A DNA stretch of 64,000 bases, from contig OZ220731.1 of NCBI GenBank assembly GCA_965116785.1, forward strand, positions 4,216,001-4,280,000, given 5' to 3'. This stretch comes from Bin87 sp965116785. GTDB lineage: Bacteria; Chloroflexota; Dehalococcoidia; Lucifugimonadales; UBA3495. Made by a program: the position numbers and the translations under genes. Shown here in pieces: positions 1 to 7,834 of the stretch. The notes under the pieces are model-generated. The model had not been told where the DNA came from, did no database searches, and was given only the letters and a program-made list of their open reading frames with translations. The stretch's first letter is position 1, and each line of letters opens with the position of its first letter.

Positions 1-215
1 GAGAGCTGTCGTCGAATGCGGGTCGTGCGGTTGCCTATGACCAGATCATAAGGCGGGTATGGCGTCGTGGGGGTATGGGTCAGCGTGGTCTCGTGCGTAG
101 CATGGTGAAGAATATCCGGCGCAAGCTGGGTGACGATGTGGCGAGTCCGTCGTACATCATCACGGTGCCTCGGGTTGGGTACCGCATGGGCAAGGTGGAC
201 GCCGTGAAGGAGTAG
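1..215 (+). CDS. C-terminal end of an OmpR/PhoB-type winged-helix regulator (5' end outside window)
   Basis: The frame is open from base 3 to the TAG at 213-215 and encodes about 70 residues. They match the C-terminal winged helix of the two hybrid kinases further along: 'ELSSNAGRAVAYDQ', then 'NIRRKLGDD', then 'PRVGYRMGK', against 'ELSVHAGRVLTHD', 'RLRRKLGDD' and 'PRVGYRMAK' in the gene ending at 26914. This is the recognition helix and C-terminal hairpin that bind DNA. It is therefore probably the end of a third GAF-PAS-kinase-REC-wHTH protein, but a plain response regulator cannot be excluded because the rest is off the window. An IS607-type left end begins only 19 bases after its stop codon. 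Confidence 0.85.
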   Translation, partial: ELSSNAGRAVAYDQIIRRVWRRGGMGQRGLVRSMVKNIRRKLGDDVASPSYIITVPRVGYRMGKVDAVKE

Positions 216-346
216 CCGTTTCCGTTCTGCGGAGGGTTGGCAACTGTTCAAGATTTGGTGGGTGATGGTAGGTCACGGTTGTTTATGGTCCGATCAGGCG
301 ACGCGGACTGGCAGCATCGGAACCGGAGTTCTGGTATCCTGTAGCC

Positions 347-1972
347 ATGGTAGCCGGCAAGAGTAACAGCCAGACATCGACGCGAAGTGGTTCAAGCACT
401 GAACCGCGAACCGCCACTTATCAAACGCGGGTCAGCGAGTACGCGGGCACTGATCGTGAGGCCGGCGACGGGGCGTTGTCGGCCTACGCTGAGCTCTATG
501 GACGTGTCCAGCGGAAGTTGTTCGCCGAGGTGGCGGCGGGCCGTTCGGCGACGGCGCTGAAGAGCCCGTACCTGAAGCGGTACGGAATACTGGCGCGGAC
601 GTTCAACGGTGTGCGGATGTCGCTGGAGGGGAAAGTGGTGTCGGTCAAGGAGCAGCAGAAGCTGCGGTTGGACAGCCTGGGCTGGCGGATAGCTCGTGCC
701 GAGGGGCAGATCGCCAATGCTGCTGAGCGTGGCAGATGGGACCAGGTACACCAGAAACGGCGTCGCCTAAATGGTCTCCAAAGCAGGCTGACGGCGCTGG
801 AAGCGGATATTGAGGCGGGACGGGTGAGGTTGTGCTTCGGGTCCAAGCGTCTGTGGAGGAAGCAGCATCACCTGGAGCAGAACGGCTACGCCAGTCATGA
901 GGAGTGGGTCAGGGACTGGCGGGAAGCCCGCAGGGACGAGTTCTTCGTGCTGGGCAGCCGGGACGAGACGGGAGGATGCCAGCTGTGCGTGGCCGCCGTG
1001 GCCGACGACGGCACGCTGACATTGAGGCTACGGATGCCCGACTGCTTGGCGCCGCAGCACGGGAAGTACCTGACCATTGAGGGCGTGCGATTTGCCTACG
1101 GCCACGAGCAGGTGCTGGCGGCGCTGGACAGCAACGCCGAGTACGGCCGGTATCGTCGCCAGCATGGCGAGCAGGCGGCCCGGGCGACCACCCTGGGTCA
1201 GGCCATCAGCTACCGGTTCAAGCGGGACGAGAAGGGCTGGCGGGTGTTCGCCACCACCGACCTGATGGACGTGCCGATGGTAACCGACCAGCGTCGCGGC
1301 GCCGTCGGCGTGGACCTGAACGCCGACCACCTGGCGGTCGGTGAGACCGGCGCCAGCGGCAACTACGTCAACGCCTTCAGCGTGCCGCTGGTGACCCACG
1401 GCAAGGCTCGGCACCAGGCCGAGGCCATCATCGGCGACGCCGTGGCCAGGGTGGTGGCCTACGCCCGCGAGATGGGCAAGCCCATCGTCATCGAACAACT
1501 GGACTTCCGTCAGAAGCAGGCTGCCCTGGAGGGCGAGAGCCGCAAGTATAGCCGGATGCTGTCATCCTTCAGCTACGGCAGGATCAAAGCGTACTTTCTC
1601 TCTCGCGGCTACCGCCAGGGAGTGGAGGTGCGTCAGGTCAACCCGGCCTTCAGTTCGGTGATTGGTCGGGTGAAGTTCATGGAACGTTACGGGCTCAGCG
1701 TTCACCAGGCGGCGGCTCTGGTGCTGGCCCGACGTTTGCTCGGCTGTTCCGAGCGCATCCCCCGCCGGTGGGTTGCTCCCGTCGGCAATGGCGTTCACGT
1801 CGCCTTCACCGTACCCGCGAGGAAGCGAGTGAAGCACGTGTGGACGTACTGGGGTGCGGTTTCGGGACAGCTGAGACCGGCGCTTGCAGCGCAACACCGG
1901 CTGGGGACGCGGAGACGCCGACCCAATCCGGTTCAGGCTGCCATACGGGCACAGGCTCGGGTGGTGGCTTGA
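347..1972 (+). CDS. tnpB: TnpB-related RNA-guided nuclease-like protein (IS200/IS605/IS607 accessory)
   Basis: A 541-residue protein, about 70-75% identical by eye to the second copy at 28082-29638. TnpB proteins are omegaRNA-guided RuvC endonucleases that help their transposon persist. RuvC-I is seen at 'GVDLNADHLAV' (Asp323) and RuvC-II at 'IVIEQLDF' (Glu383). RuvC-III falls at 'GLSVHQAAALVLARR' (about 449-463), where the usual Asp is replaced by Ser451 or His453. No CxxC zinc-ribbon pairs are seen near the C-terminus. An alpha-helical, Arg-rich region lies at 90-190. The first 30 residues differ from copy 2, and no good Shine-Dalgarno supports this ATG, so the start is provisional. TnpB-related proteins with the S/T-x-H form of motif III are known, from memory, but their activity is unclear to me. 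Confidence 0.85.
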   Translation: MVAGKSNSQTSTRSGSSTEPRTATYQTRVSEYAGTDREAGDGALSAYAELYGRVQRKLFAEVAAGRSATALKSPYLKRYGILARTFNGVRMSLEGKVVSVKEQQKLRLDSLGWRIARAEGQIANAAERGRWDQVHQKRRRLNGLQSRLTALEADIEAGRVRLCFGSKRLWRKQHHLEQNGYASHEEWVRDWREARRDEFFVLGSRDETGGCQLCVAAVADDGTLTLRLRMPDCLAPQHGKYLTIEGVRFAYGHEQVLAALDSNAEYGRYRRQHGEQAARATTLGQAISYRFKRDEKGWRVFATTDLMDVPMVTDQRRGAVGVDLNADHLAVGETGASGNYVNAFSVPLVTHGKARHQAEAIIGDAVARVVAYAREMGKPIVIEQLDFRQKQAALEGESRKYSRMLSSFSYGRIKAYFLSRGYRQGVEVRQVNPAFSSVIGRVKFMERYGLSVHQAAALVLARRLLGCSERIPRRWVAPVGNGVHVAFTVPARKRVKHVWTYWGAVSGQLRPALAAQHRLGTRRRRPNPVQAAIRAQARVVA

Positions 1973-2112
1973 GCGGGGACCAGTTCGGCGTTCCCTGGTG
2001 AGATTCCAGGGCGGAGCCGCCTTGAACAGTTGGGGCGGCGGCGCGGCCCAGACCGCGTCTTCAGGAATGGCTGATGATATTGTGTAACTAAAATCAACCA
2101 TTTTTACAACGG
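1973..2112 (+). ncRNA. Candidate omegaRNA scaffold in IS607 right end, copy 1
   Basis: This 140-base non-coding run between the tnpB stop and the element end is strongly conserved with 29639-29779. It can form CCCTGG/CCAGGG (1993-1998 with 2006-2011) and GCCGCC/GGCGGC (2016-2021 with 2034-2039). TnpB guide RNAs are known to be read from the 3' end of tnpB through the right end, with the guide taken from flanking DNA. Here the guide would begin at 2113 with CAGACCCTATCCAAG. The function is inferred from position and conservation. Confidence 0.6.
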
Positions 2113-3102
2113 CAGACCCTATCCAAGTATCTTTGGGCAATGAAACGCGCCCCCAGGGGCCGTGTGGACGCCATGGGCGGCGTTTCGGAAAGAGGGGAAC
2201 CCTATAAAAGCGTGGGCAGTTGCCGACGTTCAGGATTATTGGGGTATCTCTGCGAAAGCGGAGGAACGGAGGGTGTATAGCCCAAGGTTGAGGAGTTCCA
2301 CTGGAGCATCTCTGCGATAGCGGAGGGACGTGGTTTGCTGGAACGACGTTCGCTGTGGCCCAAAGGTGCATCCCGACGTGGGCAGGGGTGTTGTGCGCCA
2401 ACGGCTTGTGTAGTCCTGAATGTTCAGGGCGATTGGCTTCGCAGCGCGCAGAAGCGGGTCATGCCGCTGGTGTCCGACTCGGTTTCCGAGTTCTCGTTGC
2501 GGAGGCGGGCAGGCTGGGCTATCGTCCAAGCGGCGGTTCGACGGGTGGACGCATTGCGGGGTGGTCATGGTGTCTCCGGCTGGTGTCGCCAACGGAGGAG
2601 ACCCCACCGGCTTGAACGAACGCTGCATGAAGAGGTTTCGGTGGGGTCTCCGGTCGTGATGATAACAATAGGGGAGCCCGAGGTTGCCCGGGCGTTGTGG
2701 CCGGGTGGCGGCGGTACCATCGTCGTCGTTGGTGCGCCGTCGGTCGGCGGTGGTCGCGGTCAGCATCGACGAGGAGCAGATGGTTTGTGGCGGGTAGACA
2801 CCGCACAGGGCCTGAGACGGCCTGGGACGGATGTGAGCGCACAAATCGCCTCTCCGTCCGTAGTACGGCGTGTAATCGCGAATTGTCCCAATGTTGCCGG
2901 CGGCTGTTTCACACTTGGGCGTTGGCAGGATGGTGCGGCCGTTCAGGCGACTTTGCCAAACGCTGCGGGAATGCCCGAGTTTCCGTCCTGGAGTCCCTGT
3001 GGGGGCCTCCAACGGATCAGGTGCAGGTTTTCTCCACTGCGGCCTAACAGGGCCTCTCTGCGGCTCATTTGACGCGGGTGCTGTCGCCAGCCTTGCCGTA
3101 CT
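2113..3102. other. Non-coding stretch rich in hairpins; possible structured RNA at 2142-2651
   Basis: No frame here looks coding: the overlapping long frames on both strands have compositions typical of GC-rich shadows. Several hairpins are visible. They are GAAACGCGCCC with GGGCGGCGTTTC (2142-2152 with 2175-2186, one bulge); a six-pair stem with GAAA loop at 2248-2263; a copy of it with GATA loop at 2310-2325; ACTCGG/CCGAGT at 2477-2491; and a perfect 13-base inverted repeat GGAGACCCCACCG / CGGTGGGGTCTCC (2597-2609 with 2639-2651). The two tetraloop hairpins are 62 bases apart inside partly similar sequence. Nothing recognisable was seen from about 2700 to 3102. Confidence 0.35.
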
Positions 3103-4980
3103 TCAGGCTGCCGCGGCCAGTTCAACGTCACCGTGGGACGCGTCTGAGGTGGCGGGCTGCGGGTATTTGGCGTTCAGCCGGCCGTAGACGGTGTTCGACG
3201 TGGATTGGTCAGCAATCAGGTGAGGCGGCACGCGTGGTCCTGCGACTTCCATCAGCGGAGCTATGTGGTCCGTCAGTCCGGCGAGGAAGTCGGGGTCGAT
3301 GTGTCGGCTCTCCCATGCTCCCCGTATGCTGATGAAACCCAGCCTCTCGGCGGCCAGCGTGAGCGCGGGTTCCGGCTCCCGTTCTCCCATCAGGAATGCT
3401 GCGGTCTCCAAAACCAATTCCTTCGGTGCTCGAGTCTTCTGCCGCCACCATGTGAGGTTCAGCTTTCCGCCGTTCAGAATGACGTTGATGCAGTCCCTGG
3501 TCCTCTCGAGGGCGGATTCGCTCATGCTGTACAGCCAATCGAGCAGGTTGACGTACCGCGCTCGGTGGAGATGTGGCATCAGCCCTTCGCGTATCACTGC
3601 CCGCTCTGCTGGAGTGAGGTCGTTATCCCACTCGAATTTGAAGAGGGGCCTCCATGCTTCGGCGATGTCCTTTGACCGTTCGGGCTGCCATAGTTCGGTA
3701 ACCGGCTCTCCGTCTTCGGGGACGGCCAATACCTGGCCGTGGCCGTCGCGCCAGTCGCGTAAGGGAAGCCGCTTTTTGGCCCAGCCTCGGCTGAAGTGGC
3801 AGGTGTTGATGTTCTGACCCGGCAGTCGCAGCCTGGTGGGCAGCAGCTTTTCCAATGCAGAAGAAGTCAACGCTACGGTGTACGCCTTCACGTACGACAT
3901 TTTGTGTTTGCGAGCGTGTTGCTCCATCTGGATGCGAGCCCTATCGGGGATTATTCCGTCCCAGATCAGGACGCCTTGGCATCCCTTTCTGGCTCCGTTT
4001 TCGTCGTCGTCGCTGACGTGCTGTTGGTACAAGAAGCTGATGCGGCGGGCGCCCGGCAGTCTGCGGGAGTGTTCTCGGTTGCCGGTGAACTTTCTCGCTT
4101 TGTTGGGGTTCCGGGCCTTGAATTCCAGGATGGTCTGAACTGGAGCCGGCTCTCCGTATTCGTACTGACGCGCCTTCAGGTCAAGCTCGTAGCGAATGCA
4201 GCCGGCGCACTTCATGCAAGGAAGTGGCACCTTTTTCCCTGGGTTCATGGGTTGGGCCAGCAGGTTGTAGAACCAGCCGAGTTTTTCGCAGTGCCATTCT
4301 TTTTTGGACGACTGTTTCGGTGCGGTGAATTGCAGGTCGCTGGCATACGGGTTGTTTGGAGAATCGAGTGAAAATGTCGGGTTCTGCTGTTCTTTCAGGG
4401 GAGGGTCCGTAGTACAGCGAATGTCGACATTTGGACGATTTTTCGTCCTTGGTTTGGCGGATTTCTGGGATGACGAATTTCGTTCCTTAGCAGGTGTCTT
4501 TGCCTTGGCGGGCTTGGCGTCGCCAGTTGGCGACGCCGGTTGCCGACTTGTGTCGGATGCTTTTTTGGATCCGTTGCGAGGCCTGTTCCTGCCGTTCTTC
4601 GGAGATTTTCCGGCGTTGTTCGTCTTGGTGTTCTTTTCCCGCGACGTGTCGGTTTCTGCTCGGTCCTGAGTTTTGTCGCCGTTGGTGGTCGGGCTGGTTT
4701 CCAGGTTGTTGAGGGGAATTTCCGCCTGGTTGGCAGGTGATGGTTCGGTTGAGACTGCGGACGCGGCATCGTCGCTTCCGGAGTTGTCCAGCAGTTTGGA
4801 GATGACCGGGTCTTCGAGTAGCGCTTGTCGCAACTGCTCTCGTGCTGGACCATCGAGGTCCTGCAGGGGGAAGTCCCGAAGCGGAAAGAGCCGCATGCCT
4901 TGGGGCTGAGTGGGATCACCGATGCCGGCGTACAGCATGATGAGTGGATTGCCAGCCGAGCCGGCCGTAGCGTTTGCCAT
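3103..4980 (-). CDS. Unknown 625-aa protein with CxxCxxC motif, possibly Rep-like
   Basis: Not assigned to a family with certainty. Residues 1-70 look folded, about 75-200 are low-complexity and rich in Lys, Ser, Thr and Pro (a charged linker), and 230-600 look like a globular domain. A cysteine cluster 'PCMKCAGCIRYELDLKAR' (Cys255, 258, 261) is followed by Arg/Lys-rich helices. This resembles the 'PCGKCxGCR' zinc-like motif near the N-terminus of replication initiators of small ssDNA phages and plasmids, but no His-hydrophobic-His (HUH) motif or paired catalytic Tyr is obvious. No signal peptide or membrane segment is seen. AAGGA about 10 bases before the ATG supports the start. No neighbour shares an operon with it. 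Replication or DNA binding is only a suggestion. Confidence 0.7.
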   Translation of the reverse strand: MANATAGSAGNPLIMLYAGIGDPTQPQGMRLFPLRDFPLQDLDGPAREQLRQALLEDPVISKLLDNSGSDDAASAVSTEPSPANQAEIPLNNLETSPTTNGDKTQDRAETDTSREKNTKTNNAGKSPKNGRNRPRNGSKKASDTSRQPASPTGDAKPAKAKTPAKERNSSSQKSAKPRTKNRPNVDIRCTTDPPLKEQQNPTFSLDSPNNPYASDLQFTAPKQSSKKEWHCEKLGWFYNLLAQPMNPGKKVPLPCMKCAGCIRYELDLKARQYEYGEPAPVQTILEFKARNPNKARKFTGNREHSRRLPGARRISFLYQQHVSDDDENGARKGCQGVLIWDGIIPDRARIQMEQHARKHKMSYVKAYTVALTSSALEKLLPTRLRLPGQNINTCHFSRGWAKKRLPLRDWRDGHGQVLAVPEDGEPVTELWQPERSKDIAEAWRPLFKFEWDNDLTPAERAVIREGLMPHLHRARYVNLLDWLYSMSESALERTRDCINVILNGGKLNLTWWRQKTRAPKELVLETAAFLMGEREPEPALTLAAERLGFISIRGAWESRHIDPDFLAGLTDHIAPLMEVAGPRVPPHLIADQSTSNTVYGRLNAKYPQPATSDASHGDVELAAAA

Positions 4981-5091
4981 GGGTCGCCGTCCTTATGTTT
5001 GCCGGAGGTACCATCCTCCAGCGGGATACCCGGATTGTAACGACGTTGCGTGCAACCACGTCGTACGAGTGGTGCGAGTGGTGCAAAAAGT

Positions 5092-5120
5092 GAAGCCGCC
5101 GACATGGCATCGGCGGCTTC
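5092..5120 (-). terminator. Rho-independent terminator of the 5301-6503 gene
   Basis: Perfect 11-base arms GAAGCCGCCGA / TCGGCGGCTTC around a 7-base loop. Read on the minus strand, the stem is followed by ACTTTTTGCAC. It lies 180 bases past the stop of the 400-aa gene. Between 4981 and 5300 nothing else was seen except the ribosome-binding region of the 625-aa gene. Confidence 0.8.
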
Positions 5121-5300
5121 GAACCGTCTCTCCATCGCAGCTGTTGGTGAGGCAGCCGGAGTGACGGGCGCAGGACGGCGCGCGTTCATTCTATGTGATC
5201 GGCGTTTCGATTTCCCACGTCCCGGGCGGCAGACAAATTTGGGGTTGGGACGCGTTGAGCGGACGGCTGGCGGTACGGTCTCGGACACCAGGAGGCATCG

Positions 5301-6503
5301 TCAGCAGTCGTCGTCATCATCGTCAAAGTCATCGGAGTACAGGGGGATGCCGCGTGTGACTTTCACGATGTCGGTCGCAGAGTCCTCGTAGGAGAAGCCC
5401 TCTTCGTGGCACTCTGCCATGAACTCGCGCAGGGTCTCGTCGGTGAGCGGTTCATTGGTGTAGGGGTGGAGCAGCAGCTCGTGTTCGCCCAAGTGGTCGT
5501 CGTCGCGCTGGTTCCATTCGTCGCGGAGCCACCGCAGCGTGAGGGCGTCCTCGCCGGGGAAAGGCAGGCGCGTCAGGTGGGTCGAACCGGGTTTGGGCCA
5601 TTCCTTGGCGTCCTCGAACGCGTCCGACTCGAAGATGAAGGTGAGTTCCTCAGCGTCGTGGTCTCGCAAGATTTCGTGGGTCGCCATGTGGGTTTCGCTC
5701 AATATCTCGCTGATGTAGTCGAAGGTGAAGCCGATGTTGTCGCTGGACATCTTTTCGTGGAACTCCGGCGTCCGGCCGCAGGCAGGGCAGGGGACGGCGT
5801 CCTCCTGCTGTTCGGAGAGGATGAGCCACGCTTGGCGGGGATGTCCCATGTCGGAGCATTCGTCGAGAGACTCCGGGGTGATCTGCTGCTGGGCAATATG
5901 TTTGCGCCAGGCGCTGGTAGGGGCTTCGCCGGGCTGGACCGTGAACTCGGAGCCGTCCGGCAGGTGGAACTCGTTGTGGTCGCCGTTCATGGCGACCAGG
6001 TGCCACGTGTTGCCCGAAGCTTCGTTTGTGTGGATGGGGTCCTCGTCACCGAACTCCGCAGGTTCGGCGTCGTCTTGGGACGAGAGCACGGGGTGCTCGG
6101 TGGTGCCCAGCGGCATTGGGGGCGCTCCGGGGACGTTGTCGCACATTACGGCCTGCATGGTGGTCCAGCCGCAGTTGAAGGGCGCGGGCGGCTGTGGGCC
6201 GTCTGGGTTCGCTGCCCAGTGCTGCAGGGCGCGCACGGCGGAGTTCGCCGAGCGGTAGCAGCCGGTGACGCGGGAGAAGACGAGGCCGCCGTCCTGGCGT
6301 ATCAGGCACAGGTTGCAGGTGCCTGCGCGTTCGCACTCGCAGGCGTCAGGGTCTTCGACGCTGCCGGCCCAGTGCAGGTTGCCTGGGCGGCAAAGTATTG
6401 CCGCCGCGTGTACGCGGCGGCCGTCGGGCAGTTGGCCGGCGTGCCAGCCTGGGTCGCCGTCTTCGGGAAACATCTGGTGGTAGGTGAGTTCAAGTTGTGC
6501 CAT
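5301..6503 (-). CDS. Unknown 400-aa acidic protein with Cys pairs
   Basis: No family recognised. The N-terminus 'MAQLELTYHQMFPEDGDPGW' opens a Cys-containing region: 'CECERAGTCNLC' at about 54-65, and 'CPACGR' near 241, of the kind that binds zinc. The C-terminal third is rich in Asp, Glu and Trp, and the last ten residues are nearly all Asp before a final Cys. No signal peptide or membrane helix is seen. AGGAG seven bases before the ATG fixes the start. A decayed relative of its first 130 residues lies at 8718-9007, and the upstream block of both is conserved (6615-6662, 9081-9128), which suggests it belonged to a duplicated mobile or viral cassette. A single gene with its own terminator at 5092-5120. 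Confidence 0.75.
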   Translation of the reverse strand: MAQLELTYHQMFPEDGDPGWHAGQLPDGRRVHAAAILCRPGNLHWAGSVEDPDACECERAGTCNLCLIRQDGGLVFSRVTGCYRSANSAVRALQHWAANPDGPQPPAPFNCGWTTMQAVMCDNVPGAPPMPLGTTEHPVLSSQDDAEPAEFGDEDPIHTNEASGNTWHLVAMNGDHNEFHLPDGSEFTVQPGEAPTSAWRKHIAQQQITPESLDECSDMGHPRQAWLILSEQQEDAVPCPACGRTPEFHEKMSSDNIGFTFDYISEILSETHMATHEILRDHDAEELTFIFESDAFEDAKEWPKPGSTHLTRLPFPGEDALTLRWLRDEWNQRDDDHLGEHELLLHPYTNEPLTDETLREFMAECHEEGFSYEDSATDIVKVTRGIPLYSDDFDDDDDDC

Positions 6504-6614
6504 GCAGGCGCTCCTATTTGTGTGGGCGAGGGCTCCACGCCGGTCGCGGCGATGCGTTCCGCGTGGGCAGGACTAACGACGGTTGGGGCTTTGCAGGATG
6601 TTGCCGAAGTGCCC

Positions 6615-6662
6615 CAGTTTCAGCCGGAAACGGCTCCCGAGCGCGCTTTCGAGGCTTTGAGG
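6615..6662 (-). repeat. 48-base dispersed repeat, copy 1, upstream of the 400-aa gene
   Basis: Starts CAGTTTCAGCCGGAAACGGC on the plus strand and ends TTTGAGG. Near-matches lie at 9081-9128 and 9311-9358. It sits 112 bases upstream of the 400-aa start and the same block precedes its decayed paralogue, so a promoter or regulatory role for minus-strand transcription is possible. The inner GCCGGAAACGGC is a small inverted repeat. Confidence 0.6.
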
Positions 6663-6817
6663 CCGAATTGCACTGCTGGCGTCAATTGGAGCCTTCTGGC
6701 GTCGATTAGGGGAAGACGTGGCTGGCACGAAACCGGTCGCCTGGTCGCCAGGGCTGCCGGCGTTGCCGTCGTGGAAGGCGTGGTGCCGGTCTGTGCTTCG
6801 GCGGGACAACGGGGTCG

Positions 6818-6910
6818 GAAAATCTGTATAGATACGTTTCGTCGGTGGTCTGGTGGGACATCGGGCGCGAAAAATCCGTATAAGCACGTTTTGGCGGTGG
6901 TCCGAGTGGT
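6818..6910 (-). repeat. Two imperfect 40-base direct repeats, 52 bases apart
   Basis: Copies at about 6818-6858 and 6870-6910 share, on the minus strand, CCACCG, then AAACGT, then TATAC, then GATTTT. They lie 315-400 bases upstream of the 400-aa gene on its coding strand. TATAC could serve as a -10 element, so tandem promoters or operator sites are possible. The rest of 6663-7143 shows no gene I trust. Confidence 0.45.
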
Positions 6911-7143
6911 GCAGCGGCAGAAACGGGTTGGCAGTGGCTGTGGACGAAAACAGAGAGGGTGGACTCAGTCGTCGCCCAAAGGCTGGACGGCGAGGAACAC
7001 GGCCAGTGCTGCGGCGCAAGCGATGATCTGGATCCCTAACGGTATCGCGCCGGGCGGCGGTGGGACATGGCGTGATCGCTGCCGCCGTCGCGCAGGAGGT
7101 CGTTCGGGTTCCCGTCCAGATGGTCGACAGGCAAAAATCGGCT

Positions 7144-7173
7144 GAAGCCGCCGTCAAGAGTGACGGCGGCTTC
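7144..7173 (-). terminator. Rho-independent terminator of the 7237-7671 gene
   Basis: Perfect 13-base arms GAAGCCGCCGTCA / TGACGGCGGCTTC with loop AGAG, followed on the minus strand by GCCGATTTTTGCC. It lies 63 bases after the stop codon at 7237. The outer stem sequence is shared with the terminator at 5092-5120. Confidence 0.85.
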
Positions 7174-7236
7174 AAGGGCAAGGTCAACGTTGGTTGGTCA
7201 GTCGATGGGTTTACTGCTTCGCTTGGTGTGGCGACG

Positions 7237-7671
7237 CTACTGGGCGTCGGCGGGGAGCCGGTCCAGGAGGGCCTGCCCGTGGAACGAGAGCAGCTTGCCG
7301 GCCGCCTCAACGGCCGATGTGGCGGTCTTCTCGAGCCGCTCGGGGTCGTCGGCCTCGAAGGTAAGCGCCAGGACCTCGAGGTCGATCTGCTCCATGAACG
7401 GCTCCTTGACTGCCTCTCCGTCGGTGGTCAGCATCTTGACTTCCCGCCAGACTTCGAGCGTTCGGCTGGTGAGTTCCCGAACCTTGTCGGGGTCGGCCTT
7501 GTCGTCCGGGTCGTCGGGCAGGGCTTCGGCCAGGGCGTGGGCCATGGCCCGCGCGGTTTCGAGGCCGTCGATGGCGTCGTGGACCTCGTGGCCCAGGACG
7601 TCCGACATATCGGCCGTCCGGTAATTGTGTACGTCGTTGGCTTCGTTGATGTCGATGGTTGCTGTGGGCAA
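7237..7671 (-). CDS. Unknown 144-aa acidic helical protein
   Basis: No family recognised. The product is acidic and predicted mainly helical, with stretches such as 'DVLGHEVHDAIDGLETARAM' and a long second helix in the C-terminal half. It has no Cys, no signal peptide and no membrane segment. The start is a TTG at 7671, chosen because AAGGAG lies eight bases upstream on the minus strand, while no ATG or GTG nearby has such a site. It is a single gene with a strong terminator at 7144-7173 and a second hairpin in its leader at 7802-7834. Acidic helical proteins of this size are common in phage and plasmid segments, but no role can be read from the sequence. Confidence 0.6.
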   Translation of the reverse strand: MPTATIDINEANDVHNYRTADMSDVLGHEVHDAIDGLETARAMAHALAEALPDDPDDKADPDKVRELTSRTLEVWREVKMLTTDGEAVKEPFMEQIDLEVLALTFEADDPERLEKTATSAVEAAGKLLSFHGQALLDRLPADAQ

Positions 7672-7801
7672 GGTTTGTTCTCCTTGTGAGGTTTGGATTG
7701 GTTGGGAATGATCGTTGACCTTTGCATCTGATTTGGCGCCGCTCGGTTTGCCGACGACCGTGCTCTCTGTGGTGCCGGCCGGGTGTGGGTAAGAATGAAG
7801 A

Positions 7802-7834
7802 AAGCCGCCCAGCTGGGCGGTGTCTGGGCGGCTT
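7802..7834 (-). terminator. Hairpin with T-rich tail; terminator or leader attenuator
   Basis: Arms AAGCCGCCCAG (7802-7812) and CTGGGCGGCTT (7824-7834). The minus-strand continuation is TTTCTTCATTCTTACCC. It is 130 bases upstream of the 7671 start with no convincing gene before it on that strand, so it may end an unseen transcript or lie in the leader of the 144-aa gene. From 7835 to 8244 I see no other feature. Confidence 0.45.

Larger units (their letters stand above)
234..2112 (+). mobile_element. IS607-type element without tnpA (tnpB-only copy)
   Basis: Boundaries come from comparison with the second copy at 27451-29779. The left ends share GGGTTGGCAACTGTT (234-248 and 27451-27465). The right ends share a run that finishes TTTTTACAACGG at 2112 and 29779, after which the sequences are unrelated. 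Both right ends close on GG, in keeping with the GG core reported for IS607-type serine recombinases. There are no terminal inverted repeats or target duplications. Only 98 bases separate the shared left-end motif from tnpB, against about 616 in the other copy, and no recombinase frame is present. The element must therefore be non-autonomous or mobilised in trans. Confidence 0.8.

Noticed and set aside
2248..2325. Two similar hairpins 62 bases apart, first taken for a CRISPR array start
   Set aside because: Only two units, the similarity is limited to the hairpin, and there are no regular spacers or cas genes.
2335..3072. 245-codon plus-strand frame and a 258-codon minus-strand frame (2236-3012)
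   Set aside because: They overlap each other, have no ribosome-binding site and unnatural composition, and lie across hairpins.
5406..7145. 579-codon plus-strand frame opposite the 400-aa gene
   Set aside because: It runs antisense through a gene with a good start site and terminator and has Val/Gly/Arg shadow composition.
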